A stretch of 64,000 bases of DNA from Methylobacterium sp. J-068 (GCF_022829445.1 NZ_JAKSXY010000092.1:95190-159189); one strand, 5' to 3'; positions 53,161-60,336 are shown, numbered from the stretch's first letter. The notes: generated by a model from the sequence alone, not told the origin. Numbers and translations: made by a program.

Positions 53161-53445
53161 TCACGGCCAAGTTCGGGATTCATGCGTCCCGAACCTGTTT
53201 TGTTCCGTTCGTCGATGGGGATGGCTGTGTATCCGCCGCATCGGTTGCGGGACGGTGGCCGTTGGACTCCGAGGGTAGCCGGCACGACGGACGCCGTCTT
53301 CGACGTGCAGATCGAGGTAGGACGCCGTCCGATCCCGGATGAAGATCAGTACCGACGGATCGCCGCCGTCCGTCCTGACGCTCGCCTTCACGATGTCGAC
53401 GCCCGCCAGCGTGAACATATTGGGGAGGCCGAAAGCCGAGATCAT
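53161..53445 (-). CDS. Phage-like small protein, possible -1 frameshift product
   Basis: The 94-residue ORF runs MISAFGLPNMFTLAGVDIVKA, then SVLIFIRDRTASYLDLHVEDGVRR, followed by a basic, His/Arg-rich end. The pattern resembles the C-terminal part of small phage morphogenesis proteins whose N-terminal part matches the ORF just upstream. Its ATG overlaps that ORF's TGA (ATGA). It ends 17 bases before the TIR gene start, so the three may be one operon. Coding status moderately supported. Confidence 0.5.
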   Translation of the reverse strand: MISAFGLPNMFTLAGVDIVKASVRTDGGDPSVLIFIRDRTASYLDLHVEDGVRRAGYPRSPTATVPQPMRRIHSHPHRRTEQNRFGTHESRTWP

Positions 53446-53588
53446 CCCCCCTTCCGGACGGCGTCCCGCCTGGCCTCGCCAGCCTTGTTCAGGGACTCCA
53501 CGACGGCCGGCTGGAAGGCGCGAACCCTGTGGTCGTCGACGTTTTTCTCGAAGGCAGAAATGTCGATCTCGATATCAATCTTGAGCAT
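53442..53588 (-). CDS. Small phage-like protein
   Basis: The 48-residue ORF reads MLKIDIEIDISAFEKNVDDH, then RVRAFQPAVVESLNKAGEAR and RRDAVRKGG. It resembles the first third of phage morphogenesis or tail-associated proteins (an amphipathic lead and a ValGlu-SerLeu-Asn-Lys helix). It ends in a G6 run. A -1 slip there joins it to the 94-residue ORF. The ATG lies just downstream of palindromic operator-like sites. Confidence 0.5.
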   Translation of the reverse strand: MLKIDIEIDISAFEKNVDDHRVRAFQPAVVESLNKAGEARRDAVRKGG

Positions 53589-53600
53589 GCCCCGACGGTG

Positions 53601-53661
53601 CGGACGGTGTCCGCAACGGACAACCCCGCCTGCGGACGGCGTCGGCCTCGGACACCGTCCG
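53601..53661. promoter_or_regulatory. Three operator-like palindromes between divergent genes
   Basis: CGGACGGTGTCCG (53601-53613) and CGGACACCGTCCG (53649-53661) are exact inverted copies, and each is itself a palindrome CGGAC-N3-GTCCG. A third palindrome, TGTCCG-CAA-CGGACA, spans 53608-53622. The cluster lies between genes starting at 53588 (minus) and 53717 (plus), as expected for a dimeric repressor controlling both. Confidence 0.6.
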
Positions 53662-53716
53662 GATTTGCCGTTTTCGGCCCCGAGGGGGAGAATCCCTCAT
53701 TCCCCCGGAGGCCACC

Positions 53717-54088
53717 ATGACCCAGATGATGACCGTATTCCCCACGCCCGGCACGCCCCTCCCGTCCCCAATCGAGAGCGCCTCTGCGCAGGCGGCCGCC
53801 GGACGCCGGGGCGAGGCCCAGCGCAAGAGGGAAGAGCGCGCGGAGCGGAAGGCGCAGGGGCTGCCAGACCCGCGGGTGGTCGATACGGCAATCGTCTCCG
53901 CCTTGGCGACCGTCCTCGTGAAGGGCAACGCGGCCGCCCGCATCCAGGCCAAGGGTGGCGACATGAGCATTTTCCGCCTGCCGCTGGAGACCCTGATGGC
54001 CGAGGCCATGCTGACGCTCACTCAGGGGCGCCACATCGACAGGAAGACCGCCGGAAAGGTGCTGGCGCAGCGACTCCGGATTGTGTGA
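53717..54088 (+). CDS. Hypothetical protein of the mobile element
   Basis: The 123-residue protein has a charged helix (RRGEAQRKREERAERKAQGL) then DPRVVDTAIVSALATVLVKGNAAARIQAKGGDMSI and a last helix DRKTAGKVLAQRLRIV. GGAGG precedes the ATG by 6 bases. No family recognised. Soluble. Its promoter would overlap the palindromic cluster, so it is a candidate target of a repressor. Confidence 0.7.
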   Translation: MTQMMTVFPTPGTPLPSPIESASAQAAAGRRGEAQRKREERAERKAQGLPDPRVVDTAIVSALATVLVKGNAAARIQAKGGDMSIFRLPLETLMAEAMLTLTQGRHIDRKTAGKVLAQRLRIV

Positions 54089-54124
54089 TCACGCGTTACA
54101 GCCGGATGCCGTCCAGCGGATTAT

Positions 54125-54149
54125 CCGTTACTCACTAAAGAAGTAACGG
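54125..54149. repeat. Perfect 8-base inverted repeat
   Basis: CCGTTACT and AGTAACGG are separated by 9 bases, within the 190-base gap between 54088 and 54279. No T run follows, so an operator is as likely as a terminator. Confidence 0.45.
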
Positions 54150-54278
54150 GGCGCTAACCCTACACGAAATGGATCGCCTGTTTCTGCGTCCAGCCCAGGG
54201 ACAGGTGTTGGCTCCCCATCGACGGGTAAATCTCGACCTGCGATCGTCTCCTCACACCGAGCGCTGAGGAGACCCCCG

Positions 54279-54596
54279 ATGAGCCAGACCCCCCACGCAA
54301 TCGTTGCCCCCTTCGACGCTGCTGGCCTCGGTCTCGCGGGCGTCCTCCATAGGGCTCGCCAGGACCGCCTCGCCGCGCAGGCCCATGCCGATGCCGTGCA
54401 GGCCAACCGCAACATTCACGCCTCCCAGCGCGCCGCCCGGGCCGTCGATGCCCTGCGTCAGGTGCTCTTCGCGACCCAGGCCGAGAACGCCGCCTTGGTG
54501 TCGGAGAACGCCCGCCTGCAGCGCGAGCTCGCTGCCTCGAAGGCGGAAACCCTCCGGGCGAAGGGCTTGCTCGTCCGCGTGATGAGGGCAGCCTGA
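54279..54596 (+). CDS. Small helical protein, unknown
   Basis: The 105-residue, almost wholly helical Ala-rich protein is a coiled coil at about 55-95 (LRQVLFATQAENAALVSENARLQRELAASKAE). GAGGAG lies before the ATG. No known family; likely a small phage or element protein. Confidence 0.65.
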   Translation: MSQTPHAIVAPFDAAGLGLAGVLHRARQDRLAAQAHADAVQANRNIHASQRAARAVDALRQVLFATQAENAALVSENARLQRELAASKAETLRAKGLLVRVMRAA

Positions 54597-54707
54597 GACG
54601 ACATTCGGTGTGCGCACGTCAGCACACCGTGTGTGCAAGCGGGGTGGCACAACAGTTTTCTTGGGGGGTGCGCGCGCATGTCGCAGGGTGCCATCCGAGC
54701 ATCAAAA

Positions 54708-54737
54708 AGGCCCGCTCCGGTCATCCCGGGCGGGCCT
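54708..54737 (-). terminator. Intrinsic terminator of minus-strand gene
   Basis: AGGCCCGC and GCGGGCCT form an 8-base stem with a 14-base loop. On the minus strand the stem is followed by TTTTT. It lies 20 bases past the stop of the gene at 54758-55384. Confidence 0.8.
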
Positions 54738-54757
54738 GTTCGTTGAAGCGGGTTGGC

Positions 54758-55384
54758 TTACATCGCGGGGGCGTACCGCTCGGGCTCCTGGTCCAGCATC
54801 TCCTCAATGACCCGCTTCAGCGTCTCATCGTCTCGGATGTTCGCCCGCATCTCAGGCATGATCTGCGCCGCCGCACAGAGGGCGCTCCGGTACTCCGCCG
54901 GGGTGGGGGTGAGCGGAAGCCCTTCGATCTGGCGTAGGCCCGCCATGTGGCTGCCGACCCGGTGGGCGCCGTAGCGGTCGATCTGCATCAACTCGGAGGC
55001 GTTGAGAGAATTCAGCCACGCCGCGCTGGCCTCGTCCAGGCCCTCGGTCGAAGGCTCGTCGTTGAGGGTCAGCATCGCACTGGCGTAGGCGGAGGCGATG
55101 CGGCCCTTCGCGAGGATTGGGTCCAGCGGAATCGGCGTGGCCGCCGGCTTCACGGTGACGGCGGATCCGAGTGCGGGGACCGAGACGGCAGACGTCGCGG
55201 ATTCGGCTTTCGTAGCGATGGCATCGAGGGCGTCCTCGACCTCGGCATGGGCGCCTACGGGCGGGCGGAGGCTGTCCCGAACCGAGCGAAGGACCCATCG
55301 GCCAGATTCCCAGACGGCCTTTACGGTGAAGGTGGTCGCCATGGCGAGGGCGACGGCGAATGCGCGGAGGGCTGCTTTAAGCAT
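54758..55384 (-). CDS. Hypothetical protein with N-terminal hydrophobic segment
   Basis: The 208-residue protein has a hydrophobic lead (LKAALRAFAVALAMATTFTV) that may be a signal anchor. A low-complexity middle (ATKAESATSAVSVPALGSAVT) precedes a helical C-terminus (TPAEYRSALCAAAQIMPEMRANIRDDETLKRVIEEML). Ends with a strong terminator. No family recognised. Confidence 0.65.
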   Translation of the reverse strand: MLKAALRAFAVALAMATTFTVKAVWESGRWVLRSVRDSLRPPVGAHAEVEDALDAIATKAESATSAVSVPALGSAVTVKPAATPIPLDPILAKGRIASAYASAMLTLNDEPSTEGLDEASAAWLNSLNASELMQIDRYGAHRVGSHMAGLRQIEGLPLTPTPAEYRSALCAAAQIMPEMRANIRDDETLKRVIEEMLDQEPERYAPAM

Positions 55385-55446
55385 GAGGGGTGGGTGTCCT
55401 GTCCTGGTGGTGAGATCTTGATTGTTCCGGTGGGCTACGAAATCGA

Positions 55447-55857
55447 CTAGGGGGTGAGCCCGAGCTCCGGGGCTGGGGTCTCGAAGATCCGCTCGCGCAA
55501 CTCGACCGGGATCTGTTTCCGGTTAGTCCAGACGGCCCTGAGGGCGTGCGAGGCCTGGGTCTGATCGAGCTCGGACAGGCTGGCGACGACATGCCCGACG
55601 TGGCTGTGGGCGGCGCTCCAACCGATCCCGTTCCGGATGGCGGCGCGGTCCTCATCCAGACCTGAGAGGACGCGGCAAGCCTGCAGGACGGCGATGCGGA
55701 CGCCCTCGTCACCGGCGCGATCCCACCACTCGATGATCCTCTCCTTACCGAGGCGGGCGATCACCGCGGCGATCATGGCCTCGACCTCGGTCACGAGCTC
55801 GGCGGCGATCCGGGCGGCCCTTGCCGTGGGCTGATCCACGTTGTCGAGAATGGCCAC
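55447..55857 (-). CDS. C-terminal part of amber-split protein, unknown
   Basis: The 136-residue ORF opens with GTG and contains ARAARIAAELVTEVEAMIAAVIARLGKERIIEWW and DEGVRIAVLQACRVLSGLDEDRAAI. The frame is open for 39 further codons upstream (DRDWLEHGAERAQAVARLRECL, KPWAWTKRKREWA), up to the TAG at 55975-55977 that ends the upstream ORF in the same frame. This upstream part looks coding, yet has no ATG, GTG or TTG until 55857. Either a nonsense mutation or readthrough; as it stands GTG 55857 is the first usable start. Confidence 0.55.
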   Translation of the reverse strand: MAILDNVDQPTARAARIAAELVTEVEAMIAAVIARLGKERIIEWWDRAGDEGVRIAVLQACRVLSGLDEDRAAIRNGIGWSAAHSHVGHVVASLSELDQTQASHALRAVWTNRKQIPVELRERIFETPAPELGLTP

Positions 55858-55974
55858 GGCCCACTCGCGCTTCCGCTTCGTCCACGCCCAGGGCTTGCCG
55901 TCGAGGCATTCCCGTAGTCGGGCGACGGCCTGCGCCCTCTCGGCCCCGTGCTCCAGCCAGTCTCTGTCGGCCTC

Positions 55975-56358
55975 CTAGAGCCGCTCGATGCGCTCCTGCT
56001 CCTTCAGGGCGTCGGCCTTGACCTCGGCGGCGGCCACGACAGCGAGGACCTCCTCGTCGCTCGCGGCCGGGATGCTTTCCCAGCAGACGGGCGTCCGGTC
56101 ATCCCACGAGAAACCAACGACGCGCATGGCGTCCCTGTGGGCGGCGTAGGCGCGCTGGAACACCGAGGTGTCTGCCGGCTCCGAGCGCCACAGGGTCTTC
56201 GGCCCGTTCCTGGTGTTGCGCTCGCCGACGCGGCGCCACGAGAGCCCCAGGCAGGCGAGCGGCAGGGCCTGCGTCACGGGGACGGGAGAGTGAGCCGCCG
56301 AGACCGCCGAGGCAGCGATGGCCCCGAGGACGATGGCGAGGAGGATGAGGCTGAACAT
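55975..56358 (-). CDS. Membrane-anchored protein cut at amber codon, unknown
   Basis: The 127-residue ORF has an N-terminal hydrophobic segment (FSLILLAIVLGAIAASAVSA). Then come LACLGLSWRRVGERNTRNGPKTLWRSEPADTSVFQRAYAAHRD and a helix (EEVLAVVAAAEVKADALKEQERIERL), where it meets TAG. The helix would carry on in frame past the stop. AGGAG lies 10 bases before the ATG. No family recognised. Confidence 0.6.
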   Translation of the reverse strand: MFSLILLAIVLGAIAASAVSAAHSPVPVTQALPLACLGLSWRRVGERNTRNGPKTLWRSEPADTSVFQRAYAAHRDAMRVVGFSWDDRTPVCWESIPAASDEEVLAVVAAAEVKADALKEQERIERL

Positions 56359-56565
56359 CGTGGGTGTGCTCCTGTCGAATCCGTCAACTGACGTATTAAA
56401 CCACCCGACCCTGCGATGGGGAATGCCATAAGACAGACAAAGCGCACCATGCGACAATTGAGAATTTCTGGTGTATTGATGGTATCACTTAATCGGCTGT
56501 GGCTTTTGGAATTCTTTGACATTCGTATGAATTGAAATTCTTGCGAATACGCGGATCGGCGCTAT

Positions 56566-56588
56566 CTTTGTCGGAGGAATCGACAAAG
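56566..56588 (+). promoter_or_regulatory. Operator or RBS hairpin before HTH gene
   Basis: CTTTGTCG, seven bases (GAGGAAT), CGACAAAG form a perfect 8-base inverted repeat. Its right arm overlaps the likely ribosome site AAGG (56586-56589) of the regulator gene whose ATG is at 56599. It could be a repressor operator or an RNA hairpin that hides the ribosome site. Confidence 0.55.
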
Positions 56589-56598
56589 GCGTACCTTA

Positions 56599-56877
56599 AT
56601 GACCACCGGTGGGACCGTCCTCAAGAGGAGTGACGTTATCGATAGGCTGCGGGCGGCATGCAAAGCCGTAGGCGGCCAGAAGGTGTGGGCAGACCGTCAC
56701 GGTCTGAGCTTCGGCTACCTGAATGACGTCCTGAACGGACGCCGCCCGCCTGGGGACTCAGTCCTGCGCACGATCAATCTCCAGCGCGCGGAGCCGACCT
56801 TTGAGCCGCGTCGGCCAAGAGAAGTCGTCATCCACGCCGCGGACGGGTCCGTTCTCGTGGCCGCGTGGGCATCGTGA
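56599..56877 (+). CDS. Cro/CI-type helix-turn-helix regulator
   Basis: The 92-residue protein has an N-terminal phage-type HTH (DVIDRLRAACKAVGGQKVWADRHGLSFGYLNDVLNGRRPPGDSVLRTI), followed by a beta-rich tail with EVVIHAADGSVLVAAW. It is preceded by an AT-rich stretch and an inverted repeat. Its stop overlaps the start of the HIRAN gene (TGATG). It probably represses its own promoter and controls the downstream genes. Confidence 0.85.
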   Translation: MTTGGTVLKRSDVIDRLRAACKAVGGQKVWADRHGLSFGYLNDVLNGRRPPGDSVLRTINLQRAEPTFEPRRPREVVIHAADGSVLVAAWAS

Positions 56878-57701
56878 TGGCCGACGCCGTCCCCGACCTC
56901 TCCGGCCTGCTCGACGCCCCCGTGGGAATCGAGGCCGCCGTGTTGGCCAAGGGCGAGCCGTGGTTCTCGTCCGAGATCGCTGGGCTCCAGTTCTATCGCT
57001 ACGACGCCCGGGACGAGATGACCGGGACGCGCCTTCGCCCGCAGCCGGGCGACCGGCTCCACATCGTCCGTGATCCCGAGAACGAGTACGACGGGAACGC
57101 TTGCCAGATTTGGTGGAGGAACGAGCACATGCTCGGGCACCTCCCCCGCTATGCCGCGGCCCAGGTTGCCCCGCTCCTCGATGCCGGCGCGGCCGCCCGG
57201 GTGTATGTCGTGGACCCCGGCGACGGCGAGGCCTGGAGCCTCCGTGCCCTCGTCGTCGGCGCCGCGGCCACTCCTTTATATGAGCGCCACATCGAGCACG
57301 TCGTCCGGGACGCCCTGGAGGCCCCGGCGCGCCCGAAGAGAGAACGCCGTCTCCAGCGTCGGGCGGAGCGTTTCACGCACATCCTGCAGGCCCATCGCAG
57401 GCGCCGCCTTGCCGACGCGGCCGAGACCCTGATGGCGGTCGGATTCGAGCCGGCCCTTCCAGCCATCGGATCGCGCATCGACCTGTCGGACCTCGCCGGG
57501 GATCTGGCGTGCTCCGATTCGACCGTGGTCCGCATCGGGAAGAAGGCCGGCGTCGTCATCAGCCGGTACGACTATTACGCGGAGCTCACCCAGGCATTCG
57601 CCGACGAGATCCGCGCCTGGGCCCGCGCCCCCCGCAGCAAGCTGGATCGCGCCTCGGTCTACGTCCCCCGCATCCAGGCGGAGACCTCGGCCAATGTCTG
57701 A
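56877..57701 (+). CDS. HIRAN-domain protein
   Basis: The 274-residue protein has a HIRAN domain at about 30-110 (EIAGLQFYRYDARDEMTG, DRLHIVRDPENEYDGNACQIWWRNEHMLGHLPRYAAAQVAPLLDAG). HIRAN domains bind 3' ends of single-stranded DNA at stalled forks in HLTF, and in bacteria occur mostly in phage or defence loci. A basic helix (RPKRERRLQRRAERFTHILQAHRR) and a C-terminal HTH-like segment (DLSDLAGDLACSDSTVVRIGKKAGVVISRYDYYAEL) follow. The ATG at 56877 overlaps the HTH stop. A DNA-end sensor within the element is a reasonable guess. Confidence 0.82.
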   Translation: MADAVPDLSGLLDAPVGIEAAVLAKGEPWFSSEIAGLQFYRYDARDEMTGTRLRPQPGDRLHIVRDPENEYDGNACQIWWRNEHMLGHLPRYAAAQVAPLLDAGAAARVYVVDPGDGEAWSLRALVVGAAATPLYERHIEHVVRDALEAPARPKRERRLQRRAERFTHILQAHRRRRLADAAETLMAVGFEPALPAIGSRIDLSDLAGDLACSDSTVVRIGKKAGVVISRYDYYAELTQAFADEIRAWARAPRSKLDRASVYVPRIQAETSANV

Positions 57702-57963
57702 GCCCCCCCGCTCATTCGTCGATGGCCTCTACCGCCTGGATGCCGTCGAGACCCGACGGCGCCTCGCCACCGCCATGGCCGCGGCACGTGCCGGCACGGA
57801 TGGGGATGCCCTGCGCCGGGTCGAGGCCGCGCTGCTCCGGACGTCACGCTGGGCGATCAGGCATCTCGATGCCGCCATCGCCGAGGCCGAGCGCCCGGCT
57901 CGAACGCCCGCCGAAAAACTGGCGGAGGCCGCCCGGTACGAGGAAGAGCCGCCTGGGTGCTGA
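57694..57963 (+). CDS. Small helical protein, unknown
   Basis: The 89-residue ORF overlaps the HIRAN gene end by 8 bases. It is Arg/Ala-rich helix (DAVETRRRLATAMAAARAGTDGDALRRVEAALL, RWAIRHLDAAIAEAERPART). GGAG lies 9 bases before the ATG. No family recognised. Probably third gene in the HTH-HIRAN operon. Confidence 0.6.
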   Translation: MSEPPRSFVDGLYRLDAVETRRRLATAMAAARAGTDGDALRRVEAALLRTSRWAIRHLDAAIAEAERPARTPAEKLAEAARYEEEPPGC

Positions 57964-58028
57964 TCGCCCCGTCGCGTGCCCGGCGGCAGGGGCACTCCGA
58001 TCCAGGTCATCCCATCATCGAGGTCGTC

Positions 58029-58277
58029 ATGAGCAAGCACAGCCCCCACGCCCACATCGCCGGTGAGGTCGTCGCCTCCGGGTCTCGCCCGGCCAATGAA
58101 GTCGCTGACCGGATCATCGCGCGCCTCGCGTCCGACGGGTACCGCATTGTCCACGACGGCCAAGTCGGTCCAATGCAGATCGTCATTGATCTTTCCGGCG
58201 AGGAGCCGGCCCGCAAGTTCCTGGAAGCCGTGCGTGCTGCCGCAGCCCTGCCGCTCCCCGCCGACCGCGCCGCCTGA
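58029..58277 (+). CDS. Small hypothetical protein
   Basis: The 82-residue ORF opens SKHSPHAHIAGEVVASGSRP, and has ADRIIARLASDGYRIVHDG and a last helix. GAGG lies 6 bases before the ATG. No family recognised; likely co-transcribed with the preceding genes. Confidence 0.55.
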   Translation: MSKHSPHAHIAGEVVASGSRPANEVADRIIARLASDGYRIVHDGQVGPMQIVIDLSGEEPARKFLEAVRAAAALPLPADRAA

Positions 58278-58345
58278 GGTCTCCGTCGCGCGCCCGGCGA
58301 CAGGGGCGCTGCCGTTCGATCACCCCCGCACATCAGGAACGTCCC

Positions 58346-58561
58346 ATGAGCACGACCCCCACTCAGACAATAGACGGCGCCATCTCGACCGCGATCCGCC
58401 AGCGCCTCGGCATGGCCCCCCTCGGGACGGCACACGCCGTGCGGGAGTCCTTGGCCGACGCCGGATTCGAGATCGTCCCCATGACGACTTTGGGCGCCGT
58501 CTACGTCCTGACGCCCGAGGGCGAGGATCTCGCCGCAAATTTGTCGAGGGGGTGTCCCTGA
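58346..58561 (+). CDS. Small hypothetical protein
   Basis: The 71-residue ORF runs QTIDGAISTAIRQRLGMAPLG, then VRESLADAGFEIVPMTTLGAVYVLTPEGEDLAANL. It has the look of an alpha/beta fold (an ALADAGFEIVP hairpin). AGGA precedes the ATG. The final residues run into a second frame that could be its continuation. Confidence 0.5.
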   Translation: MSTTPTQTIDGAISTAIRQRLGMAPLGTAHAVRESLADAGFEIVPMTTLGAVYVLTPEGEDLAANLSRGCP

Positions 58562-58674
58562 CGCAGGAGGATATCTCCGCCGGGGGCGAGGACCTGGAGC
58601 GGGAGATCGAGGGGGACGAGGCCCGGTATTTCGTCCGCCTCGGCACGCAGTGTGAGGCCACTCCCATCGACTAA
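58552..58674 (+). CDS. Possible overlapping 40-residue ORF
   Basis: A GTG at 58552, preceded by GAGGGG, opens a 40-codon frame (SLTQEDISAGGEDLEREIEG, RYFVRLGTQCEATPID) that overlaps the previous ORF's end by 10 bases. Acidic. It may be a separate miniprotein, or the natural C-terminus of the upstream ORF after a one-base shift. Confidence 0.35.
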   Translation: MSLTQEDISAGGEDLEREIEGDEARYFVRLGTQCEATPID

Positions 58675-58810
58675 CTCAGAACCGTAACACGAATCCCTCA
58701 CAGGTTAACCAGAGACTAACCAAGCAAAAACTGCGGACTTGTGTTTTTCCTGGCTGCGTGAAATCTACTGCAGGTGAGCACCTGTTAATCTCGGTGCACT
58801 TTAGGTCCCG

Positions 58811-58836
58811 CTCCGCCAGTCAATTGACTCGCGGAG
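58811..58836. promoter_or_regulatory. 26-base near-perfect palindrome
   Basis: CTCCGC, one base, AGTCAATTGACT, one base, GCGGAG: perfect apart from one mismatched pair. It lies 64 bases before the ATG at 58901, in a 226-base gap that also holds a smaller palindrome CAGGTG-AG-CACCTG (58771-58784). Probable operator(s) for 58901; the cognate repressor is unknown. Confidence 0.6.
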
Positions 58837-58900
58837 TCATGGGCGCGTGTGTTTCTATCCTGACAGCGAGGGAGCAACCCTCTGCAGGAGGCTACACGAC

Positions 58901-59443
58901 ATGACCAACATCAAGCATCTCTCGTCCACCGCTGAGTTCGCCCATGACATGCTCATGAAGGCGTACCTCAACAGTGAGGACATGAAGGGGCTCTCGCCCA
59001 AGCGTCAGGCCGTGAGGATGGCGAAGGTCTTCGAGGCCAACGATTTGGTCTTCGGCGCCTTCCCGGATCTCCCGGATTTGGCCAAGCCGTGCGGCGCCGA
59101 TTTCGCCGAGATCAAGGGCGGTGCTGAGGTGCTGCTGAGAATGCAGGCCGAGGGCGAGACCTCGTTCCACATGACCGCATTCATGTGCAACGACCGAGCC
59201 GAGGCCGAGCTGTTCGCGCAGATCTACGCGTGGCGCCAGCGCGAGATCGACACCCAGGGACGGGCGAGCGACGAGATCAAGCGCTTCTGGGAGCGCATGA
59301 CCCCGCAGGGCCGCATCGAGAGCGCCCAGGAGGGCGGCCTAGGCGCCACGGCCGAGCAGTGGGCCGCGCTCATGGACGACCTGAAGGGGGCCGCCCGCCT
59401 CCTGGATCAGGTCCGTCGGAACATGCGCTTCGCCGCCGAGTAG
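58901..59443 (+). CDS. Hypothetical protein, phage-element type
   Basis: The 180-residue soluble protein has an N-terminal helical region (FAHDMLMKAYLNSEDMKGLSPKRQAVRMAKVFEAND), a middle with Cys in KPCGADFAEIKGGAEVLLRMQ, and a C-terminal helical part (EWAALMDDLKGAARLLDQVRRNMRF-like). AGGAGG precedes the ATG. No family recognised. It has its own operator-rich promoter region and a strong terminator, so it looks separately regulated. Confidence 0.72.
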   Translation: MTNIKHLSSTAEFAHDMLMKAYLNSEDMKGLSPKRQAVRMAKVFEANDLVFGAFPDLPDLAKPCGADFAEIKGGAEVLLRMQAEGETSFHMTAFMCNDRAEAELFAQIYAWRQREIDTQGRASDEIKRFWERMTPQGRIESAQEGGLGATAEQWAALMDDLKGAARLLDQVRRNMRFAAE

Positions 59444-59468
59444 GCCTGCCTACCAACCAAGGATGACG

Positions 59469-59488
59469 GCCCCGGAGCGATCCGGGGC
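59469..59488. terminator. Terminator between convergent genes
   Basis: GCCCCGGA and TCCGGGGC form an 8-base stem with GCGA as loop, followed by a T-rich stretch (TGTCTTCGTTTC). It ends the 58901 gene and may serve the convergent zinc-binding gene too. Confidence 0.7.
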
Positions 59489-59498
59489 TGTCTTCGTT

Positions 59499-59789
59499 TC
59501 AGAGGTCCCCCTCCCACACGACCGGGTTGACCGTGACGCCGTAGGGGCAATCCCCGGACCGGGCTGGACGGAAATCCGACCCGCCGCATTTCAGGCAGAC
59601 GTACGAGGCGACGCTCGGGTTCTCCGGCGCCCAGCCCCTGCGGTCTGTGGCCGACAGGGTGGCGAGGTAGGCGCGCATCGATGCGACCTCCGATTCGGCC
59701 TCGGACCGGGTAACGGCGTAGGCCACCCACCCGCACGCAAGGCAGGTCACCTCGCCGGGACCGACGACGCGGTCACGCCTCGCCATCAT
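59499..59789 (-). CDS. Small zinc-ribbon protein
   Basis: The 96-residue protein has Cys pairs VTCLACGWVAY and YVCLKCGGSDF, the spacing of a zinc ribbon, and a third region with GDCPYGVTV. It begins inside the end of the upstream phosphoesterase gene (GAGG before the ATG), so it is coupled. Probably a nucleic-acid or protein-binding accessory. Confidence 0.65.
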   Translation of the reverse strand: MMARRDRVVGPGEVTCLACGWVAYAVTRSEAESEVASMRAYLATLSATDRRGWAPENPSVASYVCLKCGGSDFRPARSGDCPYGVTVNPVVWEGDL

Positions 59790-60336
59790 CGTCCTCATCA
59801 GGCTGTCCAAGGAGACGCTCTTCGGGAATCGTGGGCGTCGCCGCGAGGCGCTCGCGGATCTCGTCCAACGTCACCGGCCTATAAGACCACCGATCGGCAC
59901 CGACGTCGCAGGACTGTGAGGTGTCCGGCAACTTGCCGTGAGTGTGCCCAAACAGATTGATCCCGCCTCGCCATGCGGACACCCACGCCCTCATCGGGTA
60001 ATGGCAAAGGGTGAGGCGAACGCCCTCGATCTTGGGCGTGGCCAGCATGTGCTGTGCGTGCCACGGGAGGTTCGTCACCTTGGACTTATCGTGGTTGCCC
60101 TTCACCAGGATCTTCCTGGCGCCCCGCAGGCGCTTGAAGATCTGAGCGCATCGCTCCGGGGTTACGCCCATCGCGAAGTCGCCAAGGTGCCAAACTTCGT
60201 CGCGCGGACCAACAACGCTGTTCCATGCCGCGATCAGGGCCTCGTCGTGCTCCTCGATGGAGCCGAACGGGCGGCCCGACATGGCGAGGATGCCCTTGTG
60301 GCCGAAGTGGGTGTCAGCGGTGAAAAAGGTACGCAT
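59773..60336 (-). CDS. Calcineurin-like metallophosphoesterase
   Basis: The 187-residue phosphoesterase has FTADTHFGHKGIL (Asp/His metal ligands), HLGDFAMG, KGNHDKSK, CHYPMRAW and LFGHTHGKL: the full set of metal motifs. This small form occurs in phage and bacteria with unclear substrates. The ATG at 60336 has GGAAG upstream. Probably co-transcribed with the zinc-ribbon gene. Confidence 0.92.
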   Translation of the reverse strand: MRTFFTADTHFGHKGILAMSGRPFGSIEEHDEALIAAWNSVVGPRDEVWHLGDFAMGVTPERCAQIFKRLRGARKILVKGNHDKSKVTNLPWHAQHMLATPKIEGVRLTLCHYPMRAWVSAWRGGINLFGHTHGKLPDTSQSCDVGADRWSYRPVTLDEIRERLAATPTIPEERLLGQPDEDDDGEA

